DNA from: Doris montereyensis
Lineage: Eukaryota; Mollusca; Gastropoda; Nudibranchia; Dorididae
Length of the DNA stretch: 64,000 bases
Assembly (NCBI GenBank): GCA_037039925.1
Contig: JAXRKP010000622.1
Coordinates: 22,501-86,500 of the forward strand
Direction: 5' to 3'
Of the stretch, positions 22,325-35,444 are shown in pieces. The notes below the pieces were generated by a model. It did no database searches, was not told where the DNA came from, and saw only the letters and a list, made by a program, of their open reading frames with translations. A program made the position numbers and the translations under genes. How positions within the stretch are numbered: position 1 is the stretch's first letter; every line of letters begins with the position of its first letter.

Positions 22325-22500
22325 TATTCCTCTTTCCCTGTTTGTCTCACAAATCGAACACATGGTTCTGGATTGCCCCGTGCTGTCATTCCTGTCTCAC
22401 GTCTCCACAGACCGATATAACGTAAGGACCATCTTCACGCAATCCACCAATAGCTCAAGGGCTTTCACATGGAATACATTGACCACAGACTAGGACAACT
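22325..22500 (+). pseudogene. LINE C-terminal zinc-knuckle-like remnant
   Basis: One plus frame reads SQIEHMVLDCPVLSFL and continues for about 35 residues. The E-H-x-L/V-x-x-C-P pattern is typical of the C-terminus of non-LTR reverse transcriptases. No reverse-transcriptase core lies upstream. Confidence 0.4.
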
Positions 22501-22809
22501 AAATCACGTGATGTGATGTGATTGGATGATTTCCTTCCAACGTGATCAGCGTATTTTCTTTATCTCTCTTTTATCGTTTTTCTTTGTAGATTCAATATTG
22601 TATTTGTATAGTATATAATCCAAGAACATTCTCTCACTACAGGAATCGGCAATGTACCGGTTATATTACATGCCGGTTATATTACACATGTATTACAGAG
22701 CTGCCAAGCTGAGAAGCGAGAAAAGAGGGACAGTCATGGAGTTTGGGGGAGGGGGGAGGGGGGGCACGTGAGGCTTTGATATTTTGATTTTTAAAACTAA
22801 AGTCGCAGA

Positions 22810-23005
22810 GTTTGATTTGATTTGATTTGATTTTACCCACATCCACAATTAAGGGGATCTTGAAGTTTTTGGTAGGATTTTTTTAATTTTGCCCAGATTG
22901 CCCTAGTATAAACAGCCAAAGAATCTTTAACGTATTGTGATCTGTACACGGGACCTCCTTTTTTTATTCGTCTCCGATGGGATTGGGGTCGATCCACTTA
23001 CCTGG
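22810..23005 (-). mobile_element. SINE family A, copy 5, head missing
   Basis: The (TTTGA) tail and body are present; the element stops at the CCTGGACCAG block, where the tail of copy 6 begins. Confidence 0.85.
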
Positions 23006-23853
23006 ACCAGTTTGATTTGATGTGATTGTAATTTTACCCACATCTGCTACTAAGGTGAACCCGTGGGTTTGAATATGATTTATAATTCTGCCCCAACTTC
23101 CTGCAAACAGCCACAGGATCTTTAACGTGCACATAGTGCTGTGATCTGTACACGGGACCTACTTTTTATCGTCCATCTTCGATGGGACTAGGTGTCGATC
23201 CACCTACTTGGACCAGGGGAGCGGGTTAGGTTTTACTCGAAAAGACTCGAGAAAGCTTTTCAACCTCCTGGGGCTTAAACTCACGACCTTTTCAGTGAGA
23301 CTATTGACACTGACAGGGTTCCCACTCGTTTTCAGACAAAAAATTCAAAGAGTTTTCCAAGATTTTTCCATGCAAATATCAAATTTCCAAGACATTTCAA
23401 CCAGCCCTGTCACTCTTGGATTATGAAATATCCTAATCCAAGCTAGAAAAAGAAAAAGGAAAATTGGGCAACAATAAAAAGAAACAGAACAAAAAAAGAA
23501 ATAAAGAAAAGGAATGGAAAGGGTGAATTAAGAGGAGACAGCAAGATAAAAGGACAATTAATGAAAGAGGGAAAGAAGTCAAACTTCCTGAATCGAAGTC
23601 AAGCCCGAAACTTTCTAAAAAGAGTATGTGAACAGCGCTAAAATAAACTACTGATATTTCATAAAAACTCTCAAAAGACTTTTTTTATATCCAAGACTTT
23701 TCGAAGTCTTAATTTCTCTCAACCAAATTCCAAAACTTTTCCAAGTCTTAATTTCTCCCAACCAAATTCCAAAACTTTTCCAGTTTTCCAAGATGAGTGG
23801 GTACCCTGTATTGAGAGGCCGACACTTTGCCTCTGGTCTACCGAGTGACCCTT
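23006..23853 (-). mobile_element. SINE family A, copy 6, interrupted
   Basis: Tail and body occupy 23,006-23,313, and the rest of the tRNA-like head (GAGAGGCCGACACTTTGCCT...) resumes at 23,809-23,853. The 495 bp between is a separate insertion (23,314-23,808). Confidence 0.8.
23314..23808. mobile_element. hAT-like MITE nested in a SINE
   Basis: The ends are inverted: CAGGGTTCCCACTC on the left and the complement of CAGGGTACCCACTC on the right (13 of 14 bases). Just inside, both ends have TTCCAAG/TTTTCC runs. CAGGGTTCCCA termini resemble hAT-type non-autonomous elements. There is no transposase. An R1-like stretch lies within (23,520-23,600). A clean 8-bp target duplication could not be resolved. 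Confidence 0.7.
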
Positions 23854-23859
23854 TCTCTC

Positions 23860-24085
23860 TTTAAAGGGGGCGGGGGGGGTTGACTACGTTTGAGCTCTGT
23901 TCACAACCATTGAAACCGAGACTCAAAGCTTACGGCCTCAGCTGGCTTGGGGCCACCTATGGGTCCTGCGGCTTGACAGGTCCATCAGCGATCGGGTTAG
24001 CTCCACTGTGTTACATTGAGTAAAAAAAAAAAAGGGAGCCATTTTTTCGATGCCGAGGCTCGCTTAACTCCCTCTCGGGGGCAGG
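23860..24085 (+). repeat. Dispersed repeat R5, copy 1
   Basis: Homologous, in opposite orientation, to 63,490-63,715: shared blocks CTCAAAGCTTACGGCCTCAG, CTGGCTTGGGGCCA, TCCACTGTGTTACATTG and CTTAACTCCCTCTCGGG. It is GC-richer than the surroundings. Class unknown. Confidence 0.7.
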
Positions 24086-24089
24086 TTTA

Positions 24090-26505
24090 CTCTTGGTCAT
24101 TAGAGATATTATGGGAAACTCCGCCATTTTTGGTGAGAGCCACTCAATTATAGAGACTGACAATGGGCAGTTTTATAGATAAATATGATAGAAAGATATA
24201 TAGAAGAATGGATAAACAGATAAATGGATAGATAAATGGATGGATGAATAAATGAATTAAATGAAAATACGTGTGGTATTCTATTTCAATATAAAAAAGA
24301 AAGCAAAGAAATGAAGAAACCAAGCAATCTCGCTGATCAAAGGACGTAACCAGTATTAATAAACACCCTTCCTGAAATTCGGACGGTTATTTCCTTTCGT
24401 ACATTAACCTGGTCACGAGAATAATAACAAGTCTCTTCGTTGTTGTTATTATTTTTTATTGGTTAATAATAGTTTTTAATGTTAAAATAACATCTTGGAA
24501 TAAAATGAGTAATTAAAAATTAATAATAATGATTTGAGTAAATATGGCCATGTAGTGCATAAGGGTAAAAAGGTAAAGGCAGTAAGAAAAAAAACCCAAA
24601 GGAAACCCCCAAAGGTGTACACATGTACCAATGTAGTCATCACACACAATAAAATCAATTAAATAAAAGTAGTTTAAAAACGTGAAACAAGAGAGTATCC
24701 TTTATGAGCATAAGTTACTGGTATTTCTCATGATATATTATGATGAGTGTGAATTTGTTATAAAAGAAAAATATTCATTGATAGTTAAGATTTAATGTAT
24801 GTTGTAAGAGTTCTGTCTTTGTAAAGTTCCACTAGGCACTGATCACTACATAAATGCATTATTATTATTTCAATTTTCATGATATAAAGGAAATCTGATA
24901 CAATGGGTTGCCAGCATATCTGTGCGTCCAAAATGAGTAGCACAAGTCAGATTTTTACACTCAAAAACGTCTAGTCTGAAAACACTTAGTCGGAAACTTA
25001 CGAACGCCCGAAAGATTTGCAAAGTCCAGATATTTTTCTTTCATAAATTTCTACCTGTAATCCGACATTTCATTCTAGTTTAATCCAAAATCTACCTTTA
25101 GTCCCAAAATTTCTCTTCCCCAGACGGTCCATTCTTGGGGTAAAGCCAGTAGAACTCAAAAGAAGAATAAGAATGGAAAACAAAGCAACATTACAACTCT
25201 AGACTGCCTTGTGAGCTTTTTTTCAAACCTACAGTACAAGTTAGTACATTTATACTACACTAGAAGAGCACATACGTGCTGTGTGTGCATAAACACTTTG
25301 ATTGGTGCCTGAGCGTGTGCGTGTGTGTAATCGTGGCGTTGAAGCATTGCATCCCGCGATAGATGAATTAAGTTGATCTTAACTATCATTCCCACTCACT
25401 ACCACACACCACAATCTCTCTTTCTTTCTCCTTCTTTTATTAATTAGTGTTGACTCAGTCTATTGGCATCAGGTCTCTTCATCATGCCAATCATGCCCCC
25501 CCCCACCCCCTCCTCCTCCTTCCTTCTTACTCGCGCCACTGCCGTTTTCTTACCTGCTTCATATAAATATGATTTGTGGACAAAAGTTTTGCGCATGCAC
25601 AAACGCATTGCACACACGTTGTTTCCCATGCCTGCTTTGTTGGCCTGGACATTACACAACACACTAAATTTGCCACTATTACTAATACTATCATTGACAT
25701 TGTCATTCTGCTATTTCAAAAACTGCTTAATCCAAAAATAAATCTCTAGTCCCATAAATTTCAGATTAAGCATTTCAAGGTGTATCTCTCATAAGGAAGG
25801 GTCAAAAACAAATTAAAATGTTGATAAGAAGTTACAGGCGTTAGTATTTTGTCTTCATGGTTTGAAATTACCCAAGTTATATTTCTCAGAAAACAATTCA
25901 CTCATGTTATAATCCTGAAATTTTCCCTTCCAATGTTACAACAATACCATGCTAGTAGTCAAATCAACTCCTCTCCCACTGTACTTGCACCACAAATCAC
26001 TAGATTCTATGTTCCACCAGTTCATTTTCTTTGAGATTTTTACTCACTTACTTTTCATAGCTTTTTTTGAGATATGATCTGAAAAAACAGAATTAGATCT
26101 ATGAGTAAGACCAACACAAGCTCAAAGTTATATCTATTATCAGAAAATATAGATCAACAATTCCTTGGTTTCATAATCCTCTTTTCATAATACAGATGTA
26201 TACACATACAATTTGATACATATTAAACATTATATGTGGGTTATGATGATGATGATGGACAAAGAAAACGTAATTTTCTTCAAACAGATTTCAGAACACA
26301 ATGTAATATGATTTTAACCATCATTATTGTATAAACACACATTCACAAAACATTAACTACACAATCATAAAAGTATGATTTTAACCCTCACAAAGTTCAG
26401 GAATTAATAATATTTCTTTTTCAAATGTACTTTTAACAAGTAATTTTAAAACGTCCCTGAATGTCAAATTAATAATACAGGTTGGTGGTCTCTATAGAAA
26501 CCAAA
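24090..26505. other. Non-genic stretch
   Basis: AT-rich sequence with scattered short GATA/AAT runs (24,170-24,250). I see no exon, RNA gene or recognisable transposon. Open frames here lack splice sites and family similarity. Confidence 0.5.
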
Positions 26506-26513
26506 AAATATTT

Positions 26514-27536
26514 GGGGGGGGGGGGGCACCTGACTGGCGAATTTTGGACCAAAAGGTAGGTTGATCTTTGTTCTTTGTATATTCGGGTAGAACGATCATT
26601 TATCTACAAGTCAATGGCAGAAAAATGTCCATATGACGTATAATTTTTTTTTTACACAATATTTTGTAGACGAGGTAGGTAAAAACAATCAAAATTTTGA
26701 TGTAAATTACCCTAACACTGACTGAGAAAATGACAGTAAAAACCTGTATAGTGGCGGTTAATCACCAAATGTGGCAACACACGATGTGACCTCATTTTGC
26801 CGACACCGATTTATGCATCTCCCATCGCTGTGTGATATAAGAGGCGTTGTGCGTCAGTGTGTATGTAAACACGCGCACAAGGATATGATAGAGAGGAAAA
26901 AGCAAAAACTGGTCATATCGACGTCTGTATTCACAACTAAAATCTAAACCTAGATTTATAATTCTATTTACATAAGTAACAATGACAGAGACTGTCGAAA
27001 GAGTAAGGGTGCTGCTACTATAAGGGAAACCCGTCTGAAGTGTTTGTTTTGTGTTATTTTCTTTTGATTTGTTTACTTGCATTTTCTCGAAATGCAGTTT
27101 TTTCACATTAAAATTCAATCTCCTCCAATATGTATTATATTTAGCACACAGGTTCCTTTTGTTAATATTAATAGAATGACGTCGTTTTAAAACAATATAT
27201 TGTAAACTTTTTGAGAATTGTTTTTGTTTGTAATAAAAATGCCGTTTTTATACAATCATGATAGATAGTATTTTCAAAAATTCATTTTAAAAAACCTATC
27301 CAAAATATATTAAAAAAACCTGACGTCACTCTTTTCATAACTAAGGGAGAAGATAGATTTTGAAAATTGAGTCAAAATCCAAGATGGCGGCCGTTTCTAT
27401 GGCAACCAAGGACGCTACAAACTTTTCAATGATATAGGATGACTCTATTTTCAGTTACTCATGTACATACTAAAGCAAAAACTTTAACTCAAAAAAATAA
27501 AAAATAAATCACTTCAGGTGCCCCCCCCCCTCCCCA
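26514..27536. mobile_element. Element with poly-G terminal inverted repeats, about 1 kb
   Basis: The left end is a G-run followed by CACCTGACTGG; the right end is the inverse (TTCAGGTG followed by a C-run). The first ~480 bp are homologous to 36,045-36,560. A C-run with CTACCTGACTAGTGGG at 40,853-40,890 is related. Non-autonomous: no transposase frame. Confidence 0.6.
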
Positions 27537-28302
27537 ATATAACTATTGTGACTCAAAGTCAATGAGGAAGACATGTGCTATAATGTGATAATTTAACAAC
27601 AACACCTTTACTCTCCATAGAAGGTAAAAAATTATATTGTGCGTAGTCGTGCTGCACACGTGAGAAGAATGGAGGGGTGGATGGAGAGAGAGAGACAGAG
27701 AGACAAAGAGAGTGTGATAGAGGGGAGGGGGGGGGGGGGGGGAAGGGGGGAGACAGGGAGTGAGAAAGAGAGAAGTTTTGAGTACACATTTTTCACACTA
27801 AAAGTTGTATAGATGGGATTTTTTAAAGGAAAACTTCCTTCTACACTGTTCAAAGTCTAATTTCTCAATCTTTGACATTGTGCCATGAGGTTTAGTGAAA
27901 AAATATGAGTATTTCTCTTGTAAACAACAGTTGAATGATTACTATCAATGCAGTCTACTATTGCACTATGGTTAGGTCCGGAAAACAATTAATAAAGGTA
28001 TCAAAAATTGAACCAGTTACTATACCATCCCATTAATTTATCAAAGTTAACGTCTTACATTTCAGCACACGTGAAAAAGGCAAGCAATCATTTTAGTTAA
28101 CCTTAAAAACAGATTTGGTTTACTTCAAATTCCATCCATTATTATTTTTAAAATCTGAATATCTTGTTGACCTTTCATTGTTAGGACACTTCTCCTTTTG
28201 TCTATTAGTCATGTTAATTCTTTTTAAAAGAAACTGATGAATAATATTCTAAACAATACAAGTAAAGGCTATTTTTATTATATAAATGTCTCTCAACATT
28301 AA

Positions 28303-28555
28303 GCTGGCTTCAAATCCTAGCAAGCTAGGTCTGATGTTGTGTTCTTCGGGACAGACACTTAAACACATTTTTCCCACTCAACCCAGGTGCAAATGAGTAC
28401 TAGCACTAGCTTGGGAGTGAAACCTGCGTCAGACTAGCATCCTGCCAAGGAGGTAATTATTATCACCTGGTCAGCGTCACGCTATATTAGAAGCCAGGAT
28501 AAGCTCCGGCTCTGTGGGCCGTAATAACCTTGAAGGAACTTTACTTTACTATTAT
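28303..28555 (+). mobile_element. SINE family B, copy 4
   Basis: Body of the family from CTTCAAATCCTAGCAAGCTA through GCGTCAGACTAGCATCCTGC to AGCTCCGGCTCTGTGGG. Most of the tRNA-like head is missing. Confidence 0.75.
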
Positions 28556-28995
28556 CATGACCTTGAATAAAATCAAACTATTAAAAGAAAAAACAACTTA
28601 GGTTATTACTTCAACTTGTAATGCAAGTGAAATATGCATCACATAAACATTTAGAGTGGGGTTTTTTTTAAACCGGTCTTCAAAGTTTTATAATGTTAAA
28701 ATTTGTTTTGTTGATTTATTCTGCAATGGAGGTACTAAATACAACAAATTCTAGATAAAAGTTTTGCTTTTCAGTGTCCACAATTTGACACACAGGCATT
28801 TTTATCAAATCACAATTTAACTTCCGTTCCCCTCACAATAGGCTGGAAACACACACTAGAGATGCAAAAATTATGTAAAATAATGAGGCAGCTCGGTGCC
28901 TTGTTTGTACAATTATAAGCAAACAAGCAAAATTTGGACATGAAATTGTTTGCTAGTTCTAATTGTGAGGCCACACATTTGACGAATGCTTACAT

Positions 28996-29275
28996 CTATA
29001 TATCTATATATAAAGCTGAACATGCCTGACTTTGACCGCTTATAACTCAGGAACCACTGCACCCACAACCTCCATCTTTGGATGTAGATTTTGAACAGCC
29101 TGCTTTAGGTTCTTAGGGATTTAACTCTTGGATCAAATCAGTATTTTAATTGATTGGAAAAAGATTGTTTTGCTTGCGATCCAAGAAACTTTTTATTGTT
29201 ACTAGATCTAATTTCTCGATTTCCGGTCATTACAATAAGAAATCTGCTGAATTTCTTTCTTTAACTTTGAGCGCT
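28996..29275 (+). repeat. Dispersed repeat R2, copy 2
   Basis: Carries the TATATAAAGCTGAACATG start and the CTCAGGAACCACTGCACCCA and TTGATTGGAAAAAGATTGTT blocks. It runs directly into a third R2 copy. Confidence 0.75.
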
Positions 29276-30255
29276 ATAAACTCAGGCACCACTGCACCCA
29301 AGACCACCATAGTTCGGTTGTAGGTTTCAAATAGCCTGCTTAGGGGCCTATTACACTGGCCGATAATTGGGCAGCCAATTGGGCTACCATTAGACCATCC
29401 ATTGTGTTGTGACCGTGCACAAGACAATCGATAACTATCAACCAACAATCATGCAATGAGTTTGCTATTACATTACACAACCTTGACAAACAAAAGTACA
29501 GGTTAATGATAATAATAATATTATGAATTTACACCCCTACACTTTGCAAGTTTCCAGTGTGTACTAGACACACTGTCTAACCAAGAACACGTGCACAGCG
29601 TATTTGAATATTATTTTTAGAGTAAAAGCTTCATCATGCAAGAAAATGTGAATCATGCATTTTATTCTGCTAATTTTGATGCGCTGATTCTGAATTTTAC
29701 GTTATTGTCTACCTACGGTGTCATTTAAGATAGTTTGTAAACAGGATCTTTTTCATAAGTGCTGCAATCTTCAATAACATGGCATACATCAACCATTTCC
29801 GGTTGTAGCCAGCCTGTGATTGTGATCAAACCGTTTATTGGCAATTAACATACGAGATTATTATTACACTATCCAGTTCGTCGACCAATTTTGGTCTATG
29901 ATTAACCAATGATTGGTCGACAAGATTGGCCCAATCGGTTGGGCAATTATTGTATAGTGTAATAGTAATAGGCCTTTTAGTAAATAAACTATTGGATCAA
30001 AGCAGTATTTGAATTGATTGGACAAAAGATTGTTTGCCTACAATCGAGGAATGTTTTTAGATCTAATTTCTCAATTTCCGGCCATGACAATGAAAAGCCT
30101 GCGTAATTTCAATATTTAGTACTGATTCAATCTAATAATTGTACTTGATATCATCCAAAATCAATACAGTGGTTTCTGAGTTCACCGCAGTCAAAGAAAA
30201 AGACAATATCATCAAGAATGGTCTCGGACGTGCTTGTTCTTAAATAAAGCCAACT
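29260..30255 (+). repeat. Dispersed repeat R2, copy 3, split
   Basis: R2 sequence from CTTTAACTTTGAGCGC to about 29,344 resumes at 29,975 (TAAATAAACTATTGGATCAA) and ends in GGACGTGCTTGTT at about 30,235. A 630-bp TIR element separates the halves. Confidence 0.7.
29345..29974. mobile_element. MITE nested in repeat R2
   Basis: The left end GGCCTATTACACTGGCCGAT and the right end (reverse complement GGCCTATTACTATTACACT) are inverted. Inside both, GGGC(A)ATT/CCAATTGGG-type blocks also pair. TTA flanks both ends, fitting a 3-bp target duplication as in PIF/Harbinger, but the flank is too short to be certain. Confidence 0.6.
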
Positions 30256-30794
30256 TGAGCTTATCAGTAAAATTTGCTTCGCTTCAATCACTGTTTTGTG
30301 GTTTTTGTCTGGGGGGTTTGTTTATTTGGGAATGTGAAAACAGAACATTGACACTGCATGGACCTTTTACACACAATAAAAAGTTTCAATGTGGAAGCTC
30401 CTATTTATCATGAGATTCGTATTTTTCAAATTTGAACACACAGAAAACTGGTATAATTGCACAGTTTTCATTCTCTACAGGCATAATATGTCACGTAACA
30501 GTCTTAGCATAATGGATAAATTGTGTACATACTAATATGGAAGAGTACTAAGGAAAAAAAATGTCAGCAAACAAATTTTGTAATTGCTTTCAAATCATCT
30601 AGTTGCCATCTAAAAGTCACAACTTAGTCATTTGTCAGCTTTTGCTTGCAGGGTAAAACTAAGATGAATTAACATTCCTTTCACATTCTCTGTTAAATTT
30701 GTCAGATATTGTATTTCTACAGTATGTACATAATTTCATTTTGCCTTGCATTGTCTGGTATTTCACATAAATTGAAAAGTGAAATACATGCTTA

Positions 30795-30897
<103 letters not shown>

Positions 30898-30899
30898 TA

Positions 30900-33800
30900 T
30901 GGCACCTTTAATTATCAATCACACGAATGTATTTATCAATACATATAAAAAAACATTAACATATTTTAAGAGGTATGCAAAAAAATTAAAACTGAAAATC
31001 CAAGAAGCTAAAAATATCTTCAAAAAGATCAAGTTCAAAATGTTTAAAACTCTTAAGACTGAGCTCCGTTTGGAAGAAGAGATCATATCATTCAAAAGTA
31101 TGATGCGAAACGGAGAGATCTTAACTTGATTTAAGTAAGGCAGTATGAACTGAAAGTTGATAAAATCAATGAGAAAATAGAATCATAGGTAACACAAACA
31201 GGTATAGAAAAAAAAAAATACAATAAAAGAAACAAATAGTTTATAAGGTAACAAATAGTGACAAATCCTGTGGTTAAAGTTAAAGTGAAATACATTCTTA
31301 AAATAAAAGAAACAAAACAAATTGTAAGAAATAAATTTAATATACAACCATTAAGTCCTACTGAATTTTCACTTTTTTCCCCTAATGCATTTTTGGCTAA
31401 TTTTTTCCTGCCAATGTGTTGCTTGCATCTAAGCTACTATGTAAATGTAAAAATTTTTGGGAAAAATTATTCGGTTGCCATGGTAACGGCAGCCATGTTG
31501 AATTTTGATGCCGAAATTTAAAATCTTAAAATCTCAAAAAGTATATGGGCTAGTAATGAAATTCTTTTTCAGACATATTCTTTAAACCCTTAAATAAGGA
31601 GTAAGACATATTTAATTTATCTCAGCTGTTTTTACATGTGCTTAAAAAAATCAGTATTTTATTAAAAAATAACTATTGATAAATTTTGTAATATTTTGAT
31701 TTTAAAGGTGCACAAAAGATATGAAAATCAAAATAAACCAGTGAAAATCTCTAGTTCCCAATAACAAATACTAGTCTAGCTGTGTACCAAATTTCAACAC
31801 TCTGGCATGAATACTTTCTGAGATTTTAAGATTTTAAAAACGTTGTATGCTAGAAATCACATCTTTTGAGAAAAACGGGTTTGAAAATTCAACTTTCTTC
31901 AGAATGATACAGCCATATTAAAATTGGCCATAGAATTAGTACCTTTTCAGGCTTTATATAAAAAAATCAACTGATGTACTCGATTCTAAAGATGTTGAAG
32001 TAGCATTCTAGAGTGGATTTGGAAAATGGGTATTATGAGCCCAAGACTCTACTAAACGCTGTTACAGCTCACCCGGACGCCTCCTTAATCCAAAGAAAAG
32101 TTAAACAGAAGAGGGAGGAAAAAGAATGGGTTACATAAAACCAATAGAGAAATTGTAAGCTTGTGAACCGTGTTTTACACACTGAGGCCTGAACATACAC
32201 AGTTAATTCAGCACATATTCTTGATTTTATATAAAGTTTGTAAACAACACACAAAATCACTGTAAAATGAATACTGCTTTTACAATTGCACAGTTGCAAA
32301 GATATCTTCAAACAGTAAATGAAAATATCATTTAATGATGAACTTATCAAATTAGCATGACAACTGGCATAATTTTTGTTTACATATACATGGAAACCAG
32401 AAGCAGCCATTAAAACAACATTTAAAGAATACAAAAAACCATTGTCTTGAATTGAATTGCGTTCATTTGCAAAGTATATAATGCTTAGGTTAAAGAAAAA
32501 TTGAAGTCAATCAAAATACTTGATACATTCAAGATATTAAGTTTCCTCTGGATAGGTTCGAATTTCAATTATTTTTTGTTTTGTTTTTTTTGTGTGTCTT
32601 GATTTTTAAATACTTTGATGGAATTATTCTCTTCCAATCCCACCCTCCTCCCTTCTGTGACTACACAAATAAATGAAACAACAGACCTCCTCACATGAAC
32701 TGTTTTACTCTCTTGCTTATGAAAGCTAACAGCTATTAAAGTCAATTAAAATTCTCTCTCCACCCCCCCCCCCCCACTCCTCTTCAACCTACCTTCCCTA
32801 AGTCTAAAATAGATTCCAATCAGTTCTCAGATAAAAAATTCCGGCTTTATTATAGCATTAGCAACAACAAAAGTATACAAATTTAAACAGCGTTTAGATA
32901 CATGAATCACAGAAGAAATAGAATCAACGTACGAATATCTAGTAAAAACAACAGAAATATAAAATTGCAGAGAAAGTTCACAGTCCAAATATAAATAATT
33001 TCACTGGGCTCTCAGCACAAAAATGAACGTACGTCCTGCAGTTTCCGACAACAATGGAAATGTTTCAGAAATTCCATCACAAAAAGTGAACAAAAGAGAT
33101 GAAGAGACAACTAAACAAGACACAGCAACGTATTTGGGTAGCACACATATCGTCAACTAACAGCAAAAAACCCTAATAATATCATAGATGACAATTGAAA
33201 AAGATGATTCAGATGGAAAATATGACACACACAAAAAAACACTTTGCACAATTGACAAAACTGGAGACATAGTATACACACACAAAGAGAGAGATTAACT
33301 AAAAAGAAAAACAAACAAAAGGAAAAAAAATAAAAAACCAATAGAAGAAAAACTTAGCACCATGCACAAGGTATTTGAAGCTAGGCACACACATTGCATA
33401 TATATATTTTATATTATGCGTAAGAATATAATATAATACAATCACATTGTGACATACATAACAACTAACAATATGCTTAACTTTCAATTTGTGTATGATG
33501 TGAGCATTATATAAAATATGTTTGCAAATTTCAAGTTCTTTTCAAGTACTTCAATGGACGGCAAGAAATCGGTTGAGTGTAAGGCATAGAACTGCAAAGT
33601 AGTTAAAATATCAACTTGTCCTCCCATGAGGTGTTATGGAATGATAGGAACGTCAAACATGGTTCAAAGGTCAAACCGGTCTTCAACACCCCAAACATAT
33701 TTCCATTATAATATATACCATATATATAAAATGCACATTGTATAAAATGTCCGTCACTGTCAGTCATGGTCTCTGACGGATAGGTCGAAAAAAAAGGGTA

Positions 33801-34060
33801 CCGTCAGCACAAAAATGAGACACTATCGGTAGATACTTGGCATCCCTCAATACAAACCAGTACGACTGAGAACAACAGCAGCTTGATATCACCATCAGAT
33901 ACACAGGCTTTTATAAAGATCTTTTATCATCATATTACAAAGACAAGGCAACTGAGAGAGGATGGCCACAGATATAACAAATATATGTAATACGATCATG
34001 ATCCTCAGGATTGGCCAAGACATTCTTACTACAAAGAACAGAGCAGGAGGCTTTCATTCA
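30900..34060. other. Non-genic AT-rich stretch
   Basis: No exon or RNA gene seen. GTTGCCATGGTAACGGCAGC at 31,475 is a near copy of the inverse of 27,390-27,420, so part of this stretch belongs to an old dispersed repeat. Open frames are short and lack family similarity. Confidence 0.5.
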
Positions 34061-34061
34061 A

Positions 34062-34520
34062 TTGGCCCCCTTCCACCATGCGCAGTGATCCCAGGGAGAA
34101 TTAAGAGGAAACAGCAAGATCAAAAATAAAAGTGAGAGTGAAAAGGAAGGAGAAGAACCTACCAGAAGAACCCACCAACCGCCCACAGCAGGAAGACAAA
34201 AAGACTGACTGGACATGAAAGAGGTCAGAGGTTTTGTTTGTTCGTTTCTGTGAACATTTCTCCATCATATGCAGCGAAAGGCATATTCCACAAAAAGGAC
34301 AAGACTTCATAATGATAGTGAACAGTCCATTAGACAGACAGGCAATTGCAAGGAATGGAGAGAGTGTGTAGCCAGATGTGGGTGGTGCCCAACAGTCCTG
34401 TCAGTGATCTCATGAGTAAAATTTGAGGAAACAGCAAGTTTAAAGGCATGTGAAAGGGTGAAAAGAAAGAAAAAGGACGAAGTAGTAACACCTGCCAATT
34501 TCCCACGACGCCCATCAGTC
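34062..34520 (+). repeat. Dispersed repeat R1, two more copies
   Basis: Copies at 34,062-34,195 (GCAGTGATCCCAGGGAGAAT, TAAGAGGAAACAGCAAGATC) and 34,385-34,520 (GTCAGTGATCTCATGAG, GAGGAAACAGCAAGTTTAAA), both followed by CACCNRCCAAY-type ends. Confidence 0.7.
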
Positions 34521-34587
34521 ACCACGAAAGCAGGATACAGGACACGACGAGACCACGAGAGGATATGAAGACGTTATCATATTACAT

Positions 34588-34905
34588 GGGATTCGGCAGT
34601 CCAGAGGTAAGGTGTTAGCCTGTCAACCCAAAAATCGTGGGTTCAAGTCCCGCCTTAACGGTTGAAAACTTTTCTTGAGTCTTCTTTGAGTTTAATCTAC
34701 CCCCTGGTCCAGGTAGATGGATCAATACCTAGTCCTATCAGAGACGGATGATAAAAAGGAGGTCATGCGTGCAGATCACAACACTGTGCACCTTAAAGAT
34801 CCCTTGGCTGTATACAAGACAGTCCAGGCACAATAAAAAATCCTACCAAAACCCTCCAATGTCACCTTAGTTGAGGATATGGATAAACCAAATCAAAATC
34901 AAATT
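34588..34905 (+). mobile_element. SINE family A, copy 7
   Basis: Complete layout: head GGATTCGGCAGTCCAGAGGT, B-box GGGTTCAAGTCCC, body CCTTAAAGATCCCTTGGCTG, tail ATCAAAATCAAAT. Confidence 0.88.
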
Positions 34906-34949
34906 ATATTACAAATGTTAAAGGAGATAAGAAAAGGACGATATAAACA

Positions 34950-35375
34950 GACCTAAAGGTATTTCCCCAGATCCTTTCAATCTATTTAGCCAAATGATTC
35001 TGAGAAACAACAAGAATCATAACGATGTCACATTGGGAGCATGCAACATAAACAATATATGTCACGTTGATGATATAGCTTTGATTGCCACATCGTACAG
35101 GAACCTACAAGCCACGTTAGATATTGTGTCTAGAGCCAGTGAAGAGAAAGGACTGGGTCTGAACACCCGAGAGAAAGCTGTACAAAAGAGCTCTGTAATA
35201 ACAGGACAGGTCAATGGGAAGAGAGGCAGAAGAAGGCCAAGAATAACACACATATAAAGTCTGAATGCCTGGACAACAAAGTACACACAAAGTGATACAG
35301 ACTTCATGAGAGCTACAGAGAACAGGGAGGAGTGGAGATGAATGATCGTCGATGTTTGCAACAGACCTGGCACAT
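34950..35375 (+). pseudogene. LINE reverse-transcriptase fragment
   Basis: NNICHVDDIALIATSYRNLQ is the palm motif C region of a reverse transcriptase (normally YADD, here HVDD). It is followed by a deletion and then GQVNGKRGRRRPRI and, after a stop, RATENREEWRWMIVDV, the usual C-terminal tail of endonuclease/RT LINEs. It differs from LINE family L in the window. Dead. Confidence 0.7.
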
Positions 35376-35444
35376 AAGAAAAAGAAGAAAATGTATTAGA
35401 GAAACAACAATTACAATTGTGAAGAGTCTTGAGAAAAATATGAA

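Noticed and set aside
25444..25741. Opposed open frames on both strands
   Set aside because: No splice sites, no domain; the region contains C-runs and AT-rich non-coding sequence.
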